Source of the DNA: Acidobacteriota bacterium
Lineage (GTDB): Bacteria > Acidobacteriota > Vicinamibacteria > Vicinamibacterales > UBA2999
Direction of reading: 5' to 3'
NCBI GenBank assembly: GCA_021730945.1
Contig: JAKFYH010000022.1
Span: 62,001 to 126,000, forward strand
Length of the DNA stretch: 64,000 nucleotides
The notes beneath the pieces are model-generated. The model was not told where the DNA came from, made no database searches, and saw only the letters and a list, made by a program, of their open reading frames with translations. Both the position numbers and the translations under genes were made by a program. This document shows positions 33,641-43,150 of this stretch, piece after piece (positions within the stretch are counted from its first letter, which is position 1; every line of letters begins with the position of its first letter).

Positions 33641-35275
33641 TTACTCCTCGGCCATGAACGGATACGTGTAGTCGGTCGGCGGCGCGAACGTCTCCTTGAT
33701 GGTCCGCATGCTGACCCACCGGACCAGGTTCATCTTCGAACCGGCCTTGTCGTTGGTGCCAGACGCGCGCGCCCCGCCGAAGGGCTGCTGCCCGACGACG
33801 GCGCCGGTCGGCTTGTCGTTGATGTAAAAGTTGCCGGCGGCGTTCTTCAACGCGGTCGAGGCCTCGCGAACGGCCGCGCGGTCGCGCGCGAACACCGCGC
33901 CGGTCAGCGCATAGGGTGAGGTGCGATCGACAATCGCCAGCGTCTCGGCCCATTTCTGATCGTCGTAGACATAGACCGACAGCACCGGCCCGAAAATTTC
34001 CTCGCACATCAACCGGTAGGCCGGATCGCTTGCCTGCACCAGGGTGGGCTCGATGAAATAACCCTCATCGCCCTTGCAGCCGCCGCCTTGGATGACCTTC
34101 GCGTTCTTCTTCGCATCGTCAATGTAGCCGCTGATCTTGTCGAACGCCTTCTTGTCGATCACGGCGCCCATGAAGTTGCGGAAGTCGCGAACATCACCGA
34201 CGCGAATCTCCTTCATCATGGCAACCATCCGGTCGCGCAGATCGGACCACATCGACTTGGGCACATACATGCGGCTGGCCGCGGAGCACTTCTGACCCTG
34301 GAATTCGAACGCGCCGCGCACGGCGGCGACCGCCACCGCCTGCGGGTCGGCCGAGGCATGAACGACAATGAAATCCTTGCCGCCGGTTTCGCCGACCAGA
34401 CGCGGATAGCCGCGATACTTGCCCAGGTTCTGGCCGACACGCTGCCACATGCTGTTGAACACGGCCGTGCTGCCGGTGAAATGAATGCCGGCCAGGTCGG
34501 GATGGTCGAGCAGGACGTCCGAGATCTCCACCGGATTGCCGGGCACGAAGTTGATGACCCCGGGCGGCAGGCCCGCGGTCTCGAGCAGCTTCATGACGTA
34601 GTAGGCGCTCAACATGGCGGTGCCGGCGGGTTTCCACACCACGGTATTGCCCATGAGCGCCGGCGCACCGGCCAGGTTGCCGCCAATGGCCGTGAAGTTG
34701 AACGGGGAGATGGCGTAGACGAAACCTTCGAGCGGCCGGTACTCCATCTGGTTCCAGACGGCATGGCTGCTGTCTGGCTGCTCCGACAACAGGTCCTGGG
34801 CAAACGCCGCGTTGTAGCGCCAGAAGTCAACCAGTTCGGACGCCGCGTCGATCTCGGCCTGGTAGGCGGTCTTCGACTGACCGAGCATGGTGGCGGCCAC
34901 GATCGTGGATCGCCATGTGGTGGTGAGAAGCTCAGCCGCGCGCAGAAACACCGCGGCGCGATCCTCGAACGACCAGCTCGCCCACTCCTGCCGCGCCGCG
35001 AGGGCGGCCTCAACCGCCTGCCGGACCAGATCGGGTGTGGCCTTGTGAAAGTGACCCAGCACGTGGCCATGCTTGTGCGGCATGACCGACGGTTCGGTCG
35101 AGCCCGTGCGGATCTCCTTGCCGCCAATCACAATCGGAATATCGACGGTCTCTGCCGCCATGGTGACCAGTCGCGCCTTGAGTTCGGCGCGGGCGGCCGT
35201 GCCTGGTGCATAAGTCAGGTTGGGGTCGTTCTCCGGTCGTGGCACCCGGCGGCGGGCGGTAACGGCGTCTGACAT
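33641..35275 (-). CDS. pruA: L-glutamate gamma-semialdehyde (1-pyrroline-5-carboxylate) dehydrogenase
   Basis: 544 aa, the usual length of stand-alone P5C dehydrogenases. Aldehyde dehydrogenase motifs: PFNFTAIGGNLAGAPALMGN, the catalytic Glu in VGETGGKDF, the catalytic Cys in FQGQKCSAASRMYVP, and C-terminal GAVVGQQPFGGARASGTNDK. It oxidises glutamate semialdehyde to glutamate with NAD+ in proline catabolism. ATG 35275 has an AAAGGAAA ribosome-binding site. No proline dehydrogenase gene is in the window. A large dyad lies about 90-130 bp upstream. Confidence 0.94.
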   Translation of the reverse strand: MSDAVTARRRVPRPENDPNLTYAPGTAARAELKARLVTMAAETVDIPIVIGGKEIRTGSTEPSVMPHKHGHVLGHFHKATPDLVRQAVEAALAARQEWASWSFEDRAAVFLRAAELLTTTWRSTIVAATMLGQSKTAYQAEIDAASELVDFWRYNAAFAQDLLSEQPDSSHAVWNQMEYRPLEGFVYAISPFNFTAIGGNLAGAPALMGNTVVWKPAGTAMLSAYYVMKLLETAGLPPGVINFVPGNPVEISDVLLDHPDLAGIHFTGSTAVFNSMWQRVGQNLGKYRGYPRLVGETGGKDFIVVHASADPQAVAVAAVRGAFEFQGQKCSAASRMYVPKSMWSDLRDRMVAMMKEIRVGDVRDFRNFMGAVIDKKAFDKISGYIDDAKKNAKVIQGGGCKGDEGYFIEPTLVQASDPAYRLMCEEIFGPVLSVYVYDDQKWAETLAIVDRTSPYALTGAVFARDRAAVREASTALKNAAGNFYINDKPTGAVVGQQPFGGARASGTNDKAGSKMNLVRWVSMRTIKETFAPPTDYTYPFMAEE

Positions 35276-35361
35276 GGCGGGTTTCCTTTGAATATGAGGC
35301 CAAACCGTATTCTATAGGCTCGACCAACCCGCTCTCTGAGGAAGGTGGTCCGCACGCCAAA

Positions 35362-35403
35362 GTCTCGAACTTCATGACGATATCGTGATCGAGTGTTCGA
35401 GAC
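35362..35403. promoter_or_regulatory. Nested dyad (operator-like) between pruA and the pilin operon
   Basis: GTCTCGAAC (35362-35370) and GTTCGAGAC (35395-35403) are perfect inverted repeats. Almost exactly in the middle lies the palindrome ACGATATCGT (35377-35386). In the wider 35276-35544 gap a minus-strand TAGAAT-like box (about 35311-35316) could serve pruA; no clear promoter for the pilin operon is seen. Confidence 0.5.
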
Positions 35404-35544
35404 CTGAACACTGCCCAACAGCACCAGCCGCAGGAATTCATTGGTTTCAATCCAATAAGTCATTCAAATACAACTAGATACAGACTTGCGCGTCAACCTC
35501 GGCCGCAGTTGGTCGGTTGGATCGGCGATTGCTCTTTGGAGGGC

Positions 35545-36114
35545 GTGCTGAGACACGAGGCCCGTTCGGGTTCACAGGCGGGGTTCTCCCTGGCCGAGAT
35601 GGTCGTCGTCACCGCCCTGGTGGTGGTTGGGACGGCGGTCGCGATTCCGATCTCGCAACGCATGGTGGCCAATGCCAGGGGCGACACGTCGCTGGTGATG
35701 ACCGCCACGTTCCTGGACCTGGCTCGCAGCCGGGCCGTGGCTGAACGGCGCAACATCGAGTTGGTCTTCGTCGACACCACCCGCATGCAGTTGGTGCGGA
35801 TTGAAGTGCCCGACGGGACCCGTACGGTCATTGCCGACCTGGTGCTGGAAGGCGAACAGGAGTTCACGAAAGACGGGACGCTGCCCGACACGCCCGACGC
35901 GTTCGGCGCGGCCACCGCCGTAGCCTTCACCGGCGTCCCGCCGGTGATGTTCACCAGCGACGGTTCGCTGATTGATTCGGCCGGCGACGTCACCAACGGC
36001 ACCGTCTTCGTCGCCAAGCCAGGCGATCTGGAGACGGCACGGGCCGTCACGATTACCGGGGTGACGGGCATGGTGCGGTCGTGGAAGTGGAGAAACAGCC
36101 AATGGTTGCGCTAG
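35545..36114 (+). CDS. GspH/FimT-type prepilin-like protein
   Basis: 189 aa from GTG 35545, which has GGAGGG a few bases upstream. The prepilin leader is SGSQAG|FSLAEMVVVTALVVVG, with cleavage after Gly13 and Glu at mature position 5. The mature protein has an N-terminal hydrophobic helix and a C-terminal globular domain (DLARSRAVAERRNIELVFV is the FimT-like region). Such minor pilins prime type IV pilus or type II secretion pseudopilus assembly after PilD processing. First of four prepilin-type genes; its 3' end overlaps the next gene. Confidence 0.85.
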   Translation: MLRHEARSGSQAGFSLAEMVVVTALVVVGTAVAIPISQRMVANARGDTSLVMTATFLDLARSRAVAERRNIELVFVDTTRMQLVRIEVPDGTRTVIADLVLEGEQEFTKDGTLPDTPDAFGAATAVAFTGVPPVMFTSDGSLIDSAGDVTNGTVFVAKPGDLETARAVTITGVTGMVRSWKWRNSQWLR

Positions 36115-36623
36115 TCCATGTCGGCGGGCCGGTGGCGGGTGGCGACGACCAGCGGGGTTTCTCGCTGGTCGAGGTCATGATCGCCTTGTTCATCCTGTCG
36201 GCCGGACTGCTGCCGCTGGCAGGGATGTTTGCCATGTCGGTGCAGCGCATGACCGCGTCCACGCCCATGCTGATCGCGCGCGAAAAAGCGCGCGAGGCCA
36301 TCGAGAGCGTGCATGCCGCCCGCGACACCGGCGAAGCATCGTGGGCCACGATTCGCAATGTCGCTGACGGCGGCGTGTTCCTTGACGGCGAGCAGCCGAT
36401 CAGCGATCCGGGCAGCGACGGCCTCGTCAACACCGCCGACGACGGCGCGGAGCAGGAGCTCAGCGAGGAAATTACCCGAGAGATCGACATCACGCCGCTG
36501 AATTTCGACGGCACCGAAACCCTGAATCCCAATCTTCGTGAATTGCGCGTGGTCGTGCGTTACCGGGTCTACGGCACCTGGCGCACCTACGTGATGACAA
36601 CGTACATCTCGTCGTATTCCTAG
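36102..36623 (+). CDS. PilV-type minor prepilin
   Basis: 173 aa from ATG 36102, inside the 3' end of the previous gene; GGAG is placed about 9 nt upstream, and GTG 36081 is an alternative. The leader is GDDQRG|FSLVEVMIALFILSAG with Glu5 in the mature form. LLPLAGMFAMSVQRM and the Glu/Ala-rich helix (AREKAREAIESVHAAR) are typical of PilV/GspI-like proteins. The globular part contains a Ca-binding-like Asp-rich loop (DPGSDGLVNTADDGAE). Confidence 0.85.
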   Translation: MVALVHVGGPVAGGDDQRGFSLVEVMIALFILSAGLLPLAGMFAMSVQRMTASTPMLIAREKAREAIESVHAARDTGEASWATIRNVADGGVFLDGEQPISDPGSDGLVNTADDGAEQELSEEITREIDITPLNFDGTETLNPNLRELRVVVRYRVYGTWRTYVMTTYISSYS

Positions 36624-36639
36624 AGGCTTGACCGACGCC

Positions 36640-37734
36640 ATGACACCCACCTCCGATCGTCGATCGGCCAGCGCTGCCGGCTACTCGTTGCTGGAGCTGC
36701 TCGTTTCCATGGGCCTGCTCACGGTGATCATGGGCATCACGCTCGGCGGGCTGGCGAACGTGATGAAAGGCAACGAGATCGTCGTGATGATTTCGACGAT
36801 GAACAACTCGGCGCGGATCGGGCTGGACCTCATGGTCCGCGACCTCCTTCAGGTGGGCTCGGGACTGCCCGCCAGCCATTCGGTGAGCATTCCGAACGGA
36901 GATGGTTCATTGCAGGTGCGCCTGCCGGGGCCTCCGGGGGCGGCGTTTCTTACCACCGCCGGCGACACGACGTTGCCGGCCGTGATCCCGCAGGCCGGCA
37001 TGGGTCCGATGATTGACGGCGTTACGACCGACGTCCTGACGGTGCTGATGGCGGACAACGCCTTCCTGGACGTGGCACTGGATGCGGTCACCGACACCAG
37101 CGTGGTCGTGGCGGCGGGTCCCGATATCGGCGCCGGCCCTGACCGGGTGACACCCAGCCAGCTGATGCTGATCAGCAAGGGGTCGGTCAATACGCTGGTG
37201 CAAGTGACCGCCGTCGACCTGGATACGCGCACGCTCACCTTTGCCAACGGCGACTCCCTGCGCCTCAATCAAACCGGCGCGGCGGCGGGCAACCTGGTCG
37301 CGTTGAACGCCGAAGAGCCGGCCAACTCGGCGGCCGCGACCCGGATTTCCCGCGTGCGGATGATTACCTATTACCTTGATGTCAGCGTCGACCCGTTGCA
37401 TCCGCGGCTGGTGCGCCGGATCAACAACGGCGACCCGCTCACCTACGACAACGCGCTGGGCACGTCGGTGGGTAACGACCTGGTCGATCTCCAGTTCACC
37501 TACGACATCAGCAACGGCACCGGGAACCCCGGCGGCGTGCAGATGGTGGCCCTGGACCTGACCGCGGGCGGGGCCTGCGCTCCCAATCCGTGCGGGACAA
37601 CGCAGATCAGGAAAGTGAACATTCAACTCACCTCGCGGTCGCAGAATCCGACCGCCGAGTCCGGCTACCTGCTGCGGGCGCTGGAGTCGCAGGTGAGTTT
37701 ACGTTCGATGGCATTCGTGGACCGGTATCGATGA
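36640..37734 (+). CDS. PilW-type minor prepilin
   Basis: 364 aa from ATG 36640; TTG 36628, four codons upstream, follows AGAGG and is also possible. Leader SASAAG|YSLLELLVSMGLLTVIMG with Glu5. The rest fits PilW-type proteins: MISTMNNSARIGLDLMVRDLLQVG near the N-terminus, a long beta-rich domain, and a C-terminal segment with YLLRALESQVSLRSM. A CAPNPCG pair of Cys may form a disulfide. Minor pilins of this class sit at the pilus tip and start assembly. Confidence 0.85.
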   Translation: MTPTSDRRSASAAGYSLLELLVSMGLLTVIMGITLGGLANVMKGNEIVVMISTMNNSARIGLDLMVRDLLQVGSGLPASHSVSIPNGDGSLQVRLPGPPGAAFLTTAGDTTLPAVIPQAGMGPMIDGVTTDVLTVLMADNAFLDVALDAVTDTSVVVAAGPDIGAGPDRVTPSQLMLISKGSVNTLVQVTAVDLDTRTLTFANGDSLRLNQTGAAAGNLVALNAEEPANSAAATRISRVRMITYYLDVSVDPLHPRLVRRINNGDPLTYDNALGTSVGNDLVDLQFTYDISNGTGNPGGVQMVALDLTAGGACAPNPCGTTQIRKVNIQLTSRSQNPTAESGYLLRALESQVSLRSMAFVDRYR

Positions 37735-37744
37735 GGTCACTTCG

Positions 37745-40700
37745 ATGAATTCTAGACGGACACGGCTCGTGACACGCCGCTCGGATGAAGCGGGCGTGGC
37801 GATCATCACCGCCCTGCTGGTGTTGATGGTGGCCAGCGCGCTGCTGGCCGGCATGTTCGCGGCGCTGCTGGTCGATCAGCGGTCACAAGCCACCGACCGC
37901 GACCAGAGCCAGGCGTACGCTGCGGCGCATGCCGGACTCGAGAAGCTGACCGCCAATCTTGCCGGGCTCTTCGGGACCGACTTCAGCCCGAACGCCGACC
38001 AGATCGACGCCATCGACGACACGCCGCCGACGATCGAGGGATTCGAATACACGGCGCCGGGCGGCGGCGAAGGCTCCGGCTACCAGATCACGTTCACCGC
38101 CGACCCCGACACGGGCAACCCCATGGCGTTCCCGAACACGGACATCACGACGGGTCCCTTCGAGGGTTTCAAGGGCCTGGTCACGCCGTATACGATCACG
38201 GTGACCGCCAAGTCGAGCACCGGTAATTCCGAAGTGCGGCTGCGGCGCGAACTGCAGACCGTGGCCGTGCCGGTGTTCCAGTTCGGCGTATTCGGCGAGA
38301 AGTCACTGGGGTTCCACGCCGGCCCCAACTTCGACTTCGGCGGCCGGGTCCACACCAATGAGCGCCTGTTCCTGGCTTCTGGCGACGGCAGTACGCTCAC
38401 GTTCCGAGACAAGATCACCGCCTTCATGCAGGTGGTGCGCAACACGCTGTCAAACGGTGTCTCGATCGTGCTGACCAACCACGAAGGCAACGTCTCGATT
38501 CCGCGGGTGATTGGCGGCGCGCCGGCCACCTATCGCAACCTGTTATCCACCGAAGGCAGCGGCACGACGGCGGCGCCGTGGGCTGGCTGGAAGAACCTCT
38601 CGGAGGTGACGTATCGCACCAACATCCGCACCGAGACGACCGGCGCCAAGCAGTTGAACCTGCCGCTAACCTCGCAGGGCGCGACGCCGATTGATCTCCT
38701 CAGACGTCCCGTGGTGCTGTCGGACGAAGATACCGAGAACCCGTTTCTGTACGGCCAGCGCTACTTCGCGCAGGCCAGCGTGCGGATTCTGCTGTCAGAC
38801 CGGGCCTCCGACATTACCGACCTGCCGACCATTACGGCAGATGCGCCGGTCGATCTGGCCAACCTGGCGGCCAGCGGATACGCGGTGGCGGCCGGCCGGC
38901 CGCCGGTGGCGCTGTCGCCAGGCGATCCGGAAAGCGGCGGGCTGTTCACGCGTGCGTCAGTCGCCGCTGCGTCGATGACGATTCAGACGGCGCCGACTGC
39001 GGCGTTCGCGGCTATCACCAACGCCGTACCGGCATGGCTCAAGTGGGCCTCCGTCACCGTCAATGGCGTCGCGGTGGCGTGCACGGGCCTGACCTCGGCA
39101 CAGTTGTCGGGGTGCCCCGCCCACGCCGCCGTGCCGGTGAATGCCGCCGTGGTGTTCACCTTGAGCGACGGCACCACGGTGGCGACCACGGCCAGCCCTG
39201 GAGAAGCCGCCAACAGCGCGAACATTCGGCTGAACGCCTTCAGCACAGCCCAGCAATTCGTCGCCACCCGGACGTTCTTCGTCGGCGAAGATCCGGTCAC
39301 GTGCACGGGGTTCAGCGCCACGCAGTTGCTCGGCTGCACCTGGCCGGCCACCTCGACGCTGGCCAACAACAATCCGGTTTACACCGGCGCCAGCACCACG
39401 GTCAACACACCGCTGCTCCACGGCTTCATCAAGATCGAGAAACAGAACGCCGCCGGGGTGTGGAGCGACGTCACCATGGAGATCCTGAACCTCGGATTTG
39501 CTGCAGCCAACCAGCAGGGCATCGCCTGCGCCGACCCCACTCCCAACGCCGTCCTGCGCATACAGCGCCTGCGGGACAACGGCATGACCACTGCCGGCGC
39601 CTGCAACGTGGGCCAGGCGACCAGCTACACGGCTTCACTGGCCCCGACCGACTTCTGGCCCAACACCATTTTCGACGCCCGCGAAGGCTGGTCGCGGTTG
39701 ATCGCCACCAATTCGGGCATGAACGTCGGCGGCGTCTTCTCGTACGTGGCGCTCGACGTTGACAACTTTCGGCGCTGGCTCGCGGGCACCATCGGCACCA
39801 CCGGCGCCCAGGCGCTCAACAACAACGGCTACATCGTCTACTTCTCCGACCGCCGTGGCGACCATAACGAGAACGACGCGACGACGGCAGATATCGAAAC
39901 AGGTGAGTACGGGTTCGAAGACTCAATCAACCCGGCGGCGGCGGCCTGGGCGAAGTCCAATGCCCTCGAGGTGGGCGAAGACTTCAACGAGAATGACACC
40001 CTGGAGACCTACGGCGAGACACCGCATGCGTTGGTGGGCTTCGCCAACGCCATCGCCACCATGGGTTTCGACAGCGCTTCGCGGCCGTGGGACTCCATTC
40101 CCCTGCTCTACTCGGGCCGCGGGCGTCTCGCGCGTCCGGTGTTGTTCCGGCGTGCGCTCAAGCTGATCAATGGCGGCATGGTGGGAGCCGTCAACAACAT
40201 TCCGGCGGCGGGTTTCACGGTGACGTCGGAGAACCCCGTCTATGTGCAGGGCAACTACAACGCCACCACGGCCAGTGTCACGGCCGAACCCAACGTGCCG
40301 ACGGCAATCATCGCCGACTCGATCACCTTGTTGTCCAACTCGTTCAACGACGCCATGACCTTTCAGTTCCCGAACGCCCAGGCCAGCCGCGTGGCCACGA
40401 CCGACACGTCCTATCGCTTTGCGATGACGACCGGCAAGACGATTCCGTTTCCCAAGCCTGGCGGCTGGGGCGTCAACGAACTGGGCTCCGATGGCGGCGT
40501 CCACAACTTCATGAAGATGCTCGAGAACTGGAGCGGCCGTAACCTGCGCTATCGCGGCTCGATGGTCAGCCTGTTCTACAGCCGGCAGGCGATCGGCATC
40601 TACCGCGCCGACGCCAACATCTACGGCGCGCCGACTCGCGGCTACAACTTCGACACCGACTTCCTGACTCCGGCGTTGCTGCCGCCGGGCACGCCCATGT

Positions 40701-40753
40701 TCCGCGACATCAACACCCTGAAGTTCAGGCAGATTCTGCGGCCGAACCAATAG
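37745..40753 (+). CDS. Very large PilX/GspK-like pilus tip protein
   Basis: 1002 aa. The N-terminus (RRSDEAG|VAIITALLVLMVASALLAGM) is a prepilin-like leader without Glu5, as in GspK and PilX. The mature part starts with a helix (DQSQAYAAAHAGLEKLTANL). It then has an exceptionally large extracellular domain: FQFGVFGEKSLGFHAG, DFGGRVHTNERLF, repeated Cys-containing modules of about 40-75 residues (VACTGLTSAQLSGCP, VTCTGFSATQLLGCT), and ENPVYVQGNYN near the C-terminus. The repeated modules suggest an adhesive or tip role (inference). Last gene of the minor-pilin operon. Confidence 0.8.
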   Translation: MNSRRTRLVTRRSDEAGVAIITALLVLMVASALLAGMFAALLVDQRSQATDRDQSQAYAAAHAGLEKLTANLAGLFGTDFSPNADQIDAIDDTPPTIEGFEYTAPGGGEGSGYQITFTADPDTGNPMAFPNTDITTGPFEGFKGLVTPYTITVTAKSSTGNSEVRLRRELQTVAVPVFQFGVFGEKSLGFHAGPNFDFGGRVHTNERLFLASGDGSTLTFRDKITAFMQVVRNTLSNGVSIVLTNHEGNVSIPRVIGGAPATYRNLLSTEGSGTTAAPWAGWKNLSEVTYRTNIRTETTGAKQLNLPLTSQGATPIDLLRRPVVLSDEDTENPFLYGQRYFAQASVRILLSDRASDITDLPTITADAPVDLANLAASGYAVAAGRPPVALSPGDPESGGLFTRASVAAASMTIQTAPTAAFAAITNAVPAWLKWASVTVNGVAVACTGLTSAQLSGCPAHAAVPVNAAVVFTLSDGTTVATTASPGEAANSANIRLNAFSTAQQFVATRTFFVGEDPVTCTGFSATQLLGCTWPATSTLANNNPVYTGASTTVNTPLLHGFIKIEKQNAAGVWSDVTMEILNLGFAAANQQGIACADPTPNAVLRIQRLRDNGMTTAGACNVGQATSYTASLAPTDFWPNTIFDAREGWSRLIATNSGMNVGGVFSYVALDVDNFRRWLAGTIGTTGAQALNNNGYIVYFSDRRGDHNENDATTADIETGEYGFEDSINPAAAAWAKSNALEVGEDFNENDTLETYGETPHALVGFANAIATMGFDSASRPWDSIPLLYSGRGRLARPVLFRRALKLINGGMVGAVNNIPAAGFTVTSENPVYVQGNYNATTASVTAEPNVPTAIIADSITLLSNSFNDAMTFQFPNAQASRVATTDTSYRFAMTTGKTIPFPKPGGWGVNELGSDGGVHNFMKMLENWSGRNLRYRGSMVSLFYSRQAIGIYRADANIYGAPTRGYNFDTDFLTPALLPPGTPMFRDINTLKFRQILRPNQ

Positions 40754-40807
40754 CCGGCGGACACCCGGTGCCGGGTGTTGACCGCGCGTGGTCGGCGCGC
40801 GCGCGGT

Positions 40808-40813
40808 TACAAT
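40808..40813 (+). promoter_or_regulatory. -10-like box before the sensor kinase gene
   Basis: TACAAT ends 5 nt before GTG 40819 and 11 nt before ATG 40825. The hairpin CACCCGG-TG-CCGGGTG (40762-40777) just upstream may terminate the pilin operon or act as an operator. Confidence 0.45.
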
Positions 40814-40824
40814 CGGCCGTGGCC

Positions 40825-43137
40825 ATGCCTCGGCTCAGCGTCGCGCTCGTCTTGAGCCTGCTTGCGCCCCTGACGGCAGCCGCCCAGGGGCAGCGCCAGC
40901 CGGCCGCGCCCCAGTCGATCATTTTCGGTGGCGATCGCGAATTTCCTCCCTACGAGTACCTGGACGACGAGGGCCGGCCCCAGGGCTTCAACATCCAGTT
41001 GATTCGCGCGCTGGCGCGCGACGCCGGCATCACGGTCGACATCCGCCTTGAATTGCGCGACCAACGCATGGCCGACTTCGACGCCGGCCGGACCGACGTC
41101 ATGTTCCTGTCGTACTCGGACGAGCGCGCGGCCCGCTACCAGCTGCTCGATCAAACCTGGACCCTGTCGCAGGTGGTGATGATGCGGCCCGGCCTGCCGC
41201 GCTATCCGCGCGGGCTGGATGACCTCTGGGGTATCCGCGTGGCAGTCGACGATGGGTCGATCAATCACATTCTGCTGGCGGGCCTGCCGGAATCGCGACG
41301 GCCGACGCTGCAGGTGGTGGCGACGCGCGGCGACGCCATCACGGCGTTTGCTCGCGGCCAGGCCGACGGCGTGGCCGGTAATCACCTGACCCTTCGCTTC
41401 CTCATGGGGTCGCTCGCTGATGACGCCGTCGAGGTACCGTTGCTGTCGCGGCCGTACCTGATGGCGGTGATCCCGGGACGCGAAGCGGCGGTCGCGCCAC
41501 TTCGGTCGGCGCTCGACCGCTTGAAAGCCAGCGGCGAATTCGACCGCATCGTCGAGCAATACTTGAGCAACCCGATCCGGCGCACGTGGATCGACCGCTA
41601 TGCCGGAACGCTCGGAACCGCCGGCGCACTGGTCGTGCTGCTGTTTGTCGGCGCCTCGGCATGGAACCGCTCGCTTCACCGCCAGGTACGCGTCCGCACG
41701 CAGGCGGTCGAGCGCACCGAGCGCCGTTATCGCGACCTGGTCGACAACGCCAGCGACATGATCTACCGCACCGATCCGTTTGGGCGGTTCACGTTCGTCA
41801 ACCCGGTCGCGACCAGGATTCTCGGCTACTCCGAGGCCGAACTTCTGGCGATGAAGTACTTCGAGCTGATGCGCCCCGACTGGGTGCCGCGAGCGATGAG
41901 CTTCTACGAGAGGTCGGCCAAGGCGCGCGAGTCTTCGTATCTCGAGTTTCCGGTCAGGCGCAAGGACGGCTCCGAGATCTGGGTCGGCCAGCACGTCCGG
42001 GTCATCCTGACCGGCGGCCAGCTCGAGGGTTTCCAGGGCATGGCCCGCGACATCACCGACCGTGTCAACGCCCAGGCCGAGCTGCGCGCGGAACGCGACT
42101 TCGTGTCGGCCATCCTCGACACCGCGCCCAGCCTGATCATGGTGCTCGACGCCCACGGTCACGTCGTCCGTTTCAACCGCGCGTGCGAGAAACTGTCGGG
42201 GTTGCCGATGAGCGCCGTGCAGGGCCAGGCGGCGTGGGACCTGCCGTTCCTACTCGACGATGACCGGCAGGGTGTGCGCGACGGCATTGCCCGGCTGACA
42301 GTGGCCTCGGCGCCGGTTACCCTGGATCGGACCTGGGTGGATCAGGGCGGCGGCCGGCATGTCATTGCCTGGACGGTGATCGCGTTACGCGGGCAGTCGG
42401 GCTTGCCGTCGTACTTGATCGGCATGGGTGCCGATGTCACCGTGGTTCGCGAACTCGAGCGGCTCAAGTCGCAGTTCATTTCGATGGTCAGTCACGAGCT
42501 GCGCACGCCGCTGACCTCGATCCGGGCGTCGATGCAGCTGTTGATTGCCGACGAGATGACCGGCAACGACGACGCCGACCAGTTGGTGCGGGTCGCGCTG
42601 TCCAATGCCGACCGGCTGATCCGGATCGTCAACGACATCCTGGACATGTCGAAGATCGAGGCCGGCGAGATGCTGGTGTCGCCACGCGCCACGCGGCTAA
42701 GGCCCATCCTGGACGACTCAATCCGATCGGTCGCCGCCTTCGCGCGCGATGCCGGCGTCAGTATCGTGGGGCCAGAGGGTGAGTACGACGAAGTGACGGC
42801 CGATCCCGATCGCACGGTTCAGGTGCTGGTCAACTTGCTGTCAAACGCCATCAAGCACGCGCCGCCGGGGTCGCAGGTCGAGATCCTGGCCGACCGCGAG
42901 GGCCCGCTAATGGCCGTGGCCATTCGCGATCATGGCCCCGGTATTCCGGCCCGCAAGGTGGACTTCATCTTCGAGCCCTTCACGCAGCTCGACGGCAGCG
43001 ACTCCCGCCGCATCGCCGGCACCGGACTCGGCCTGACCATCGCCCGCGCCCTGGCGGAGAAACAGGGCGGCGGCATTCGCGTGGCCTCGCGCGAGGGCGA
43101 AGGCGCGACCTTCACGCTGACTATCCCCTTGGCCTGA
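40825..43137 (+). CDS. Sensor histidine kinase with periplasmic solute-binding domain and two PAS domains
   Basis: 770 aa. Signal peptide (LSVALVLSLLAPLTAAAQG); SBP_bac_3-type periplasmic amino-acid-binding domain (about 28-250, FGGDREFPPYEYLDDEGRPQG and RYQLLDQTWTLSQVVMM); one transmembrane helix (about 258-278); PAS1 (about 297-415); PAS2 (about 425-540); HisKA with His557 in SHELRTP; HATPase_c with NLLSNAIKHAP, RDHGPGIP and GTGLGLTIARALA. Such kinases sense a small solute and phosphorylate a response regulator. No receiver gene is next to it, so it is an orphan. The start could be GTG 40819. Confidence 0.92.
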   Translation: MPRLSVALVLSLLAPLTAAAQGQRQPAAPQSIIFGGDREFPPYEYLDDEGRPQGFNIQLIRALARDAGITVDIRLELRDQRMADFDAGRTDVMFLSYSDERAARYQLLDQTWTLSQVVMMRPGLPRYPRGLDDLWGIRVAVDDGSINHILLAGLPESRRPTLQVVATRGDAITAFARGQADGVAGNHLTLRFLMGSLADDAVEVPLLSRPYLMAVIPGREAAVAPLRSALDRLKASGEFDRIVEQYLSNPIRRTWIDRYAGTLGTAGALVVLLFVGASAWNRSLHRQVRVRTQAVERTERRYRDLVDNASDMIYRTDPFGRFTFVNPVATRILGYSEAELLAMKYFELMRPDWVPRAMSFYERSAKARESSYLEFPVRRKDGSEIWVGQHVRVILTGGQLEGFQGMARDITDRVNAQAELRAERDFVSAILDTAPSLIMVLDAHGHVVRFNRACEKLSGLPMSAVQGQAAWDLPFLLDDDRQGVRDGIARLTVASAPVTLDRTWVDQGGGRHVIAWTVIALRGQSGLPSYLIGMGADVTVVRELERLKSQFISMVSHELRTPLTSIRASMQLLIADEMTGNDDADQLVRVALSNADRLIRIVNDILDMSKIEAGEMLVSPRATRLRPILDDSIRSVAAFARDAGVSIVGPEGEYDEVTADPDRTVQVLVNLLSNAIKHAPPGSQVEILADREGPLMAVAIRDHGPGIPARKVDFIFEPFTQLDGSDSRRIAGTGLGLTIARALAEKQGGGIRVASREGEGATFTLTIPLA

Positions 43138-43139
43138 CG

Positions 43140-43150
43140 ACAGGAGGTTA
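43140..43150. repeat. Short CAGGAGGT element at a convergent gene end
   Basis: ACAGGAGGTTA lies between the stop of the sensor kinase gene and the MATE gene; its last three bases are the MATE stop codon. The same 11 bases begin the element at 63207, and a one-base variant is at 60144. Confidence 0.4.
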
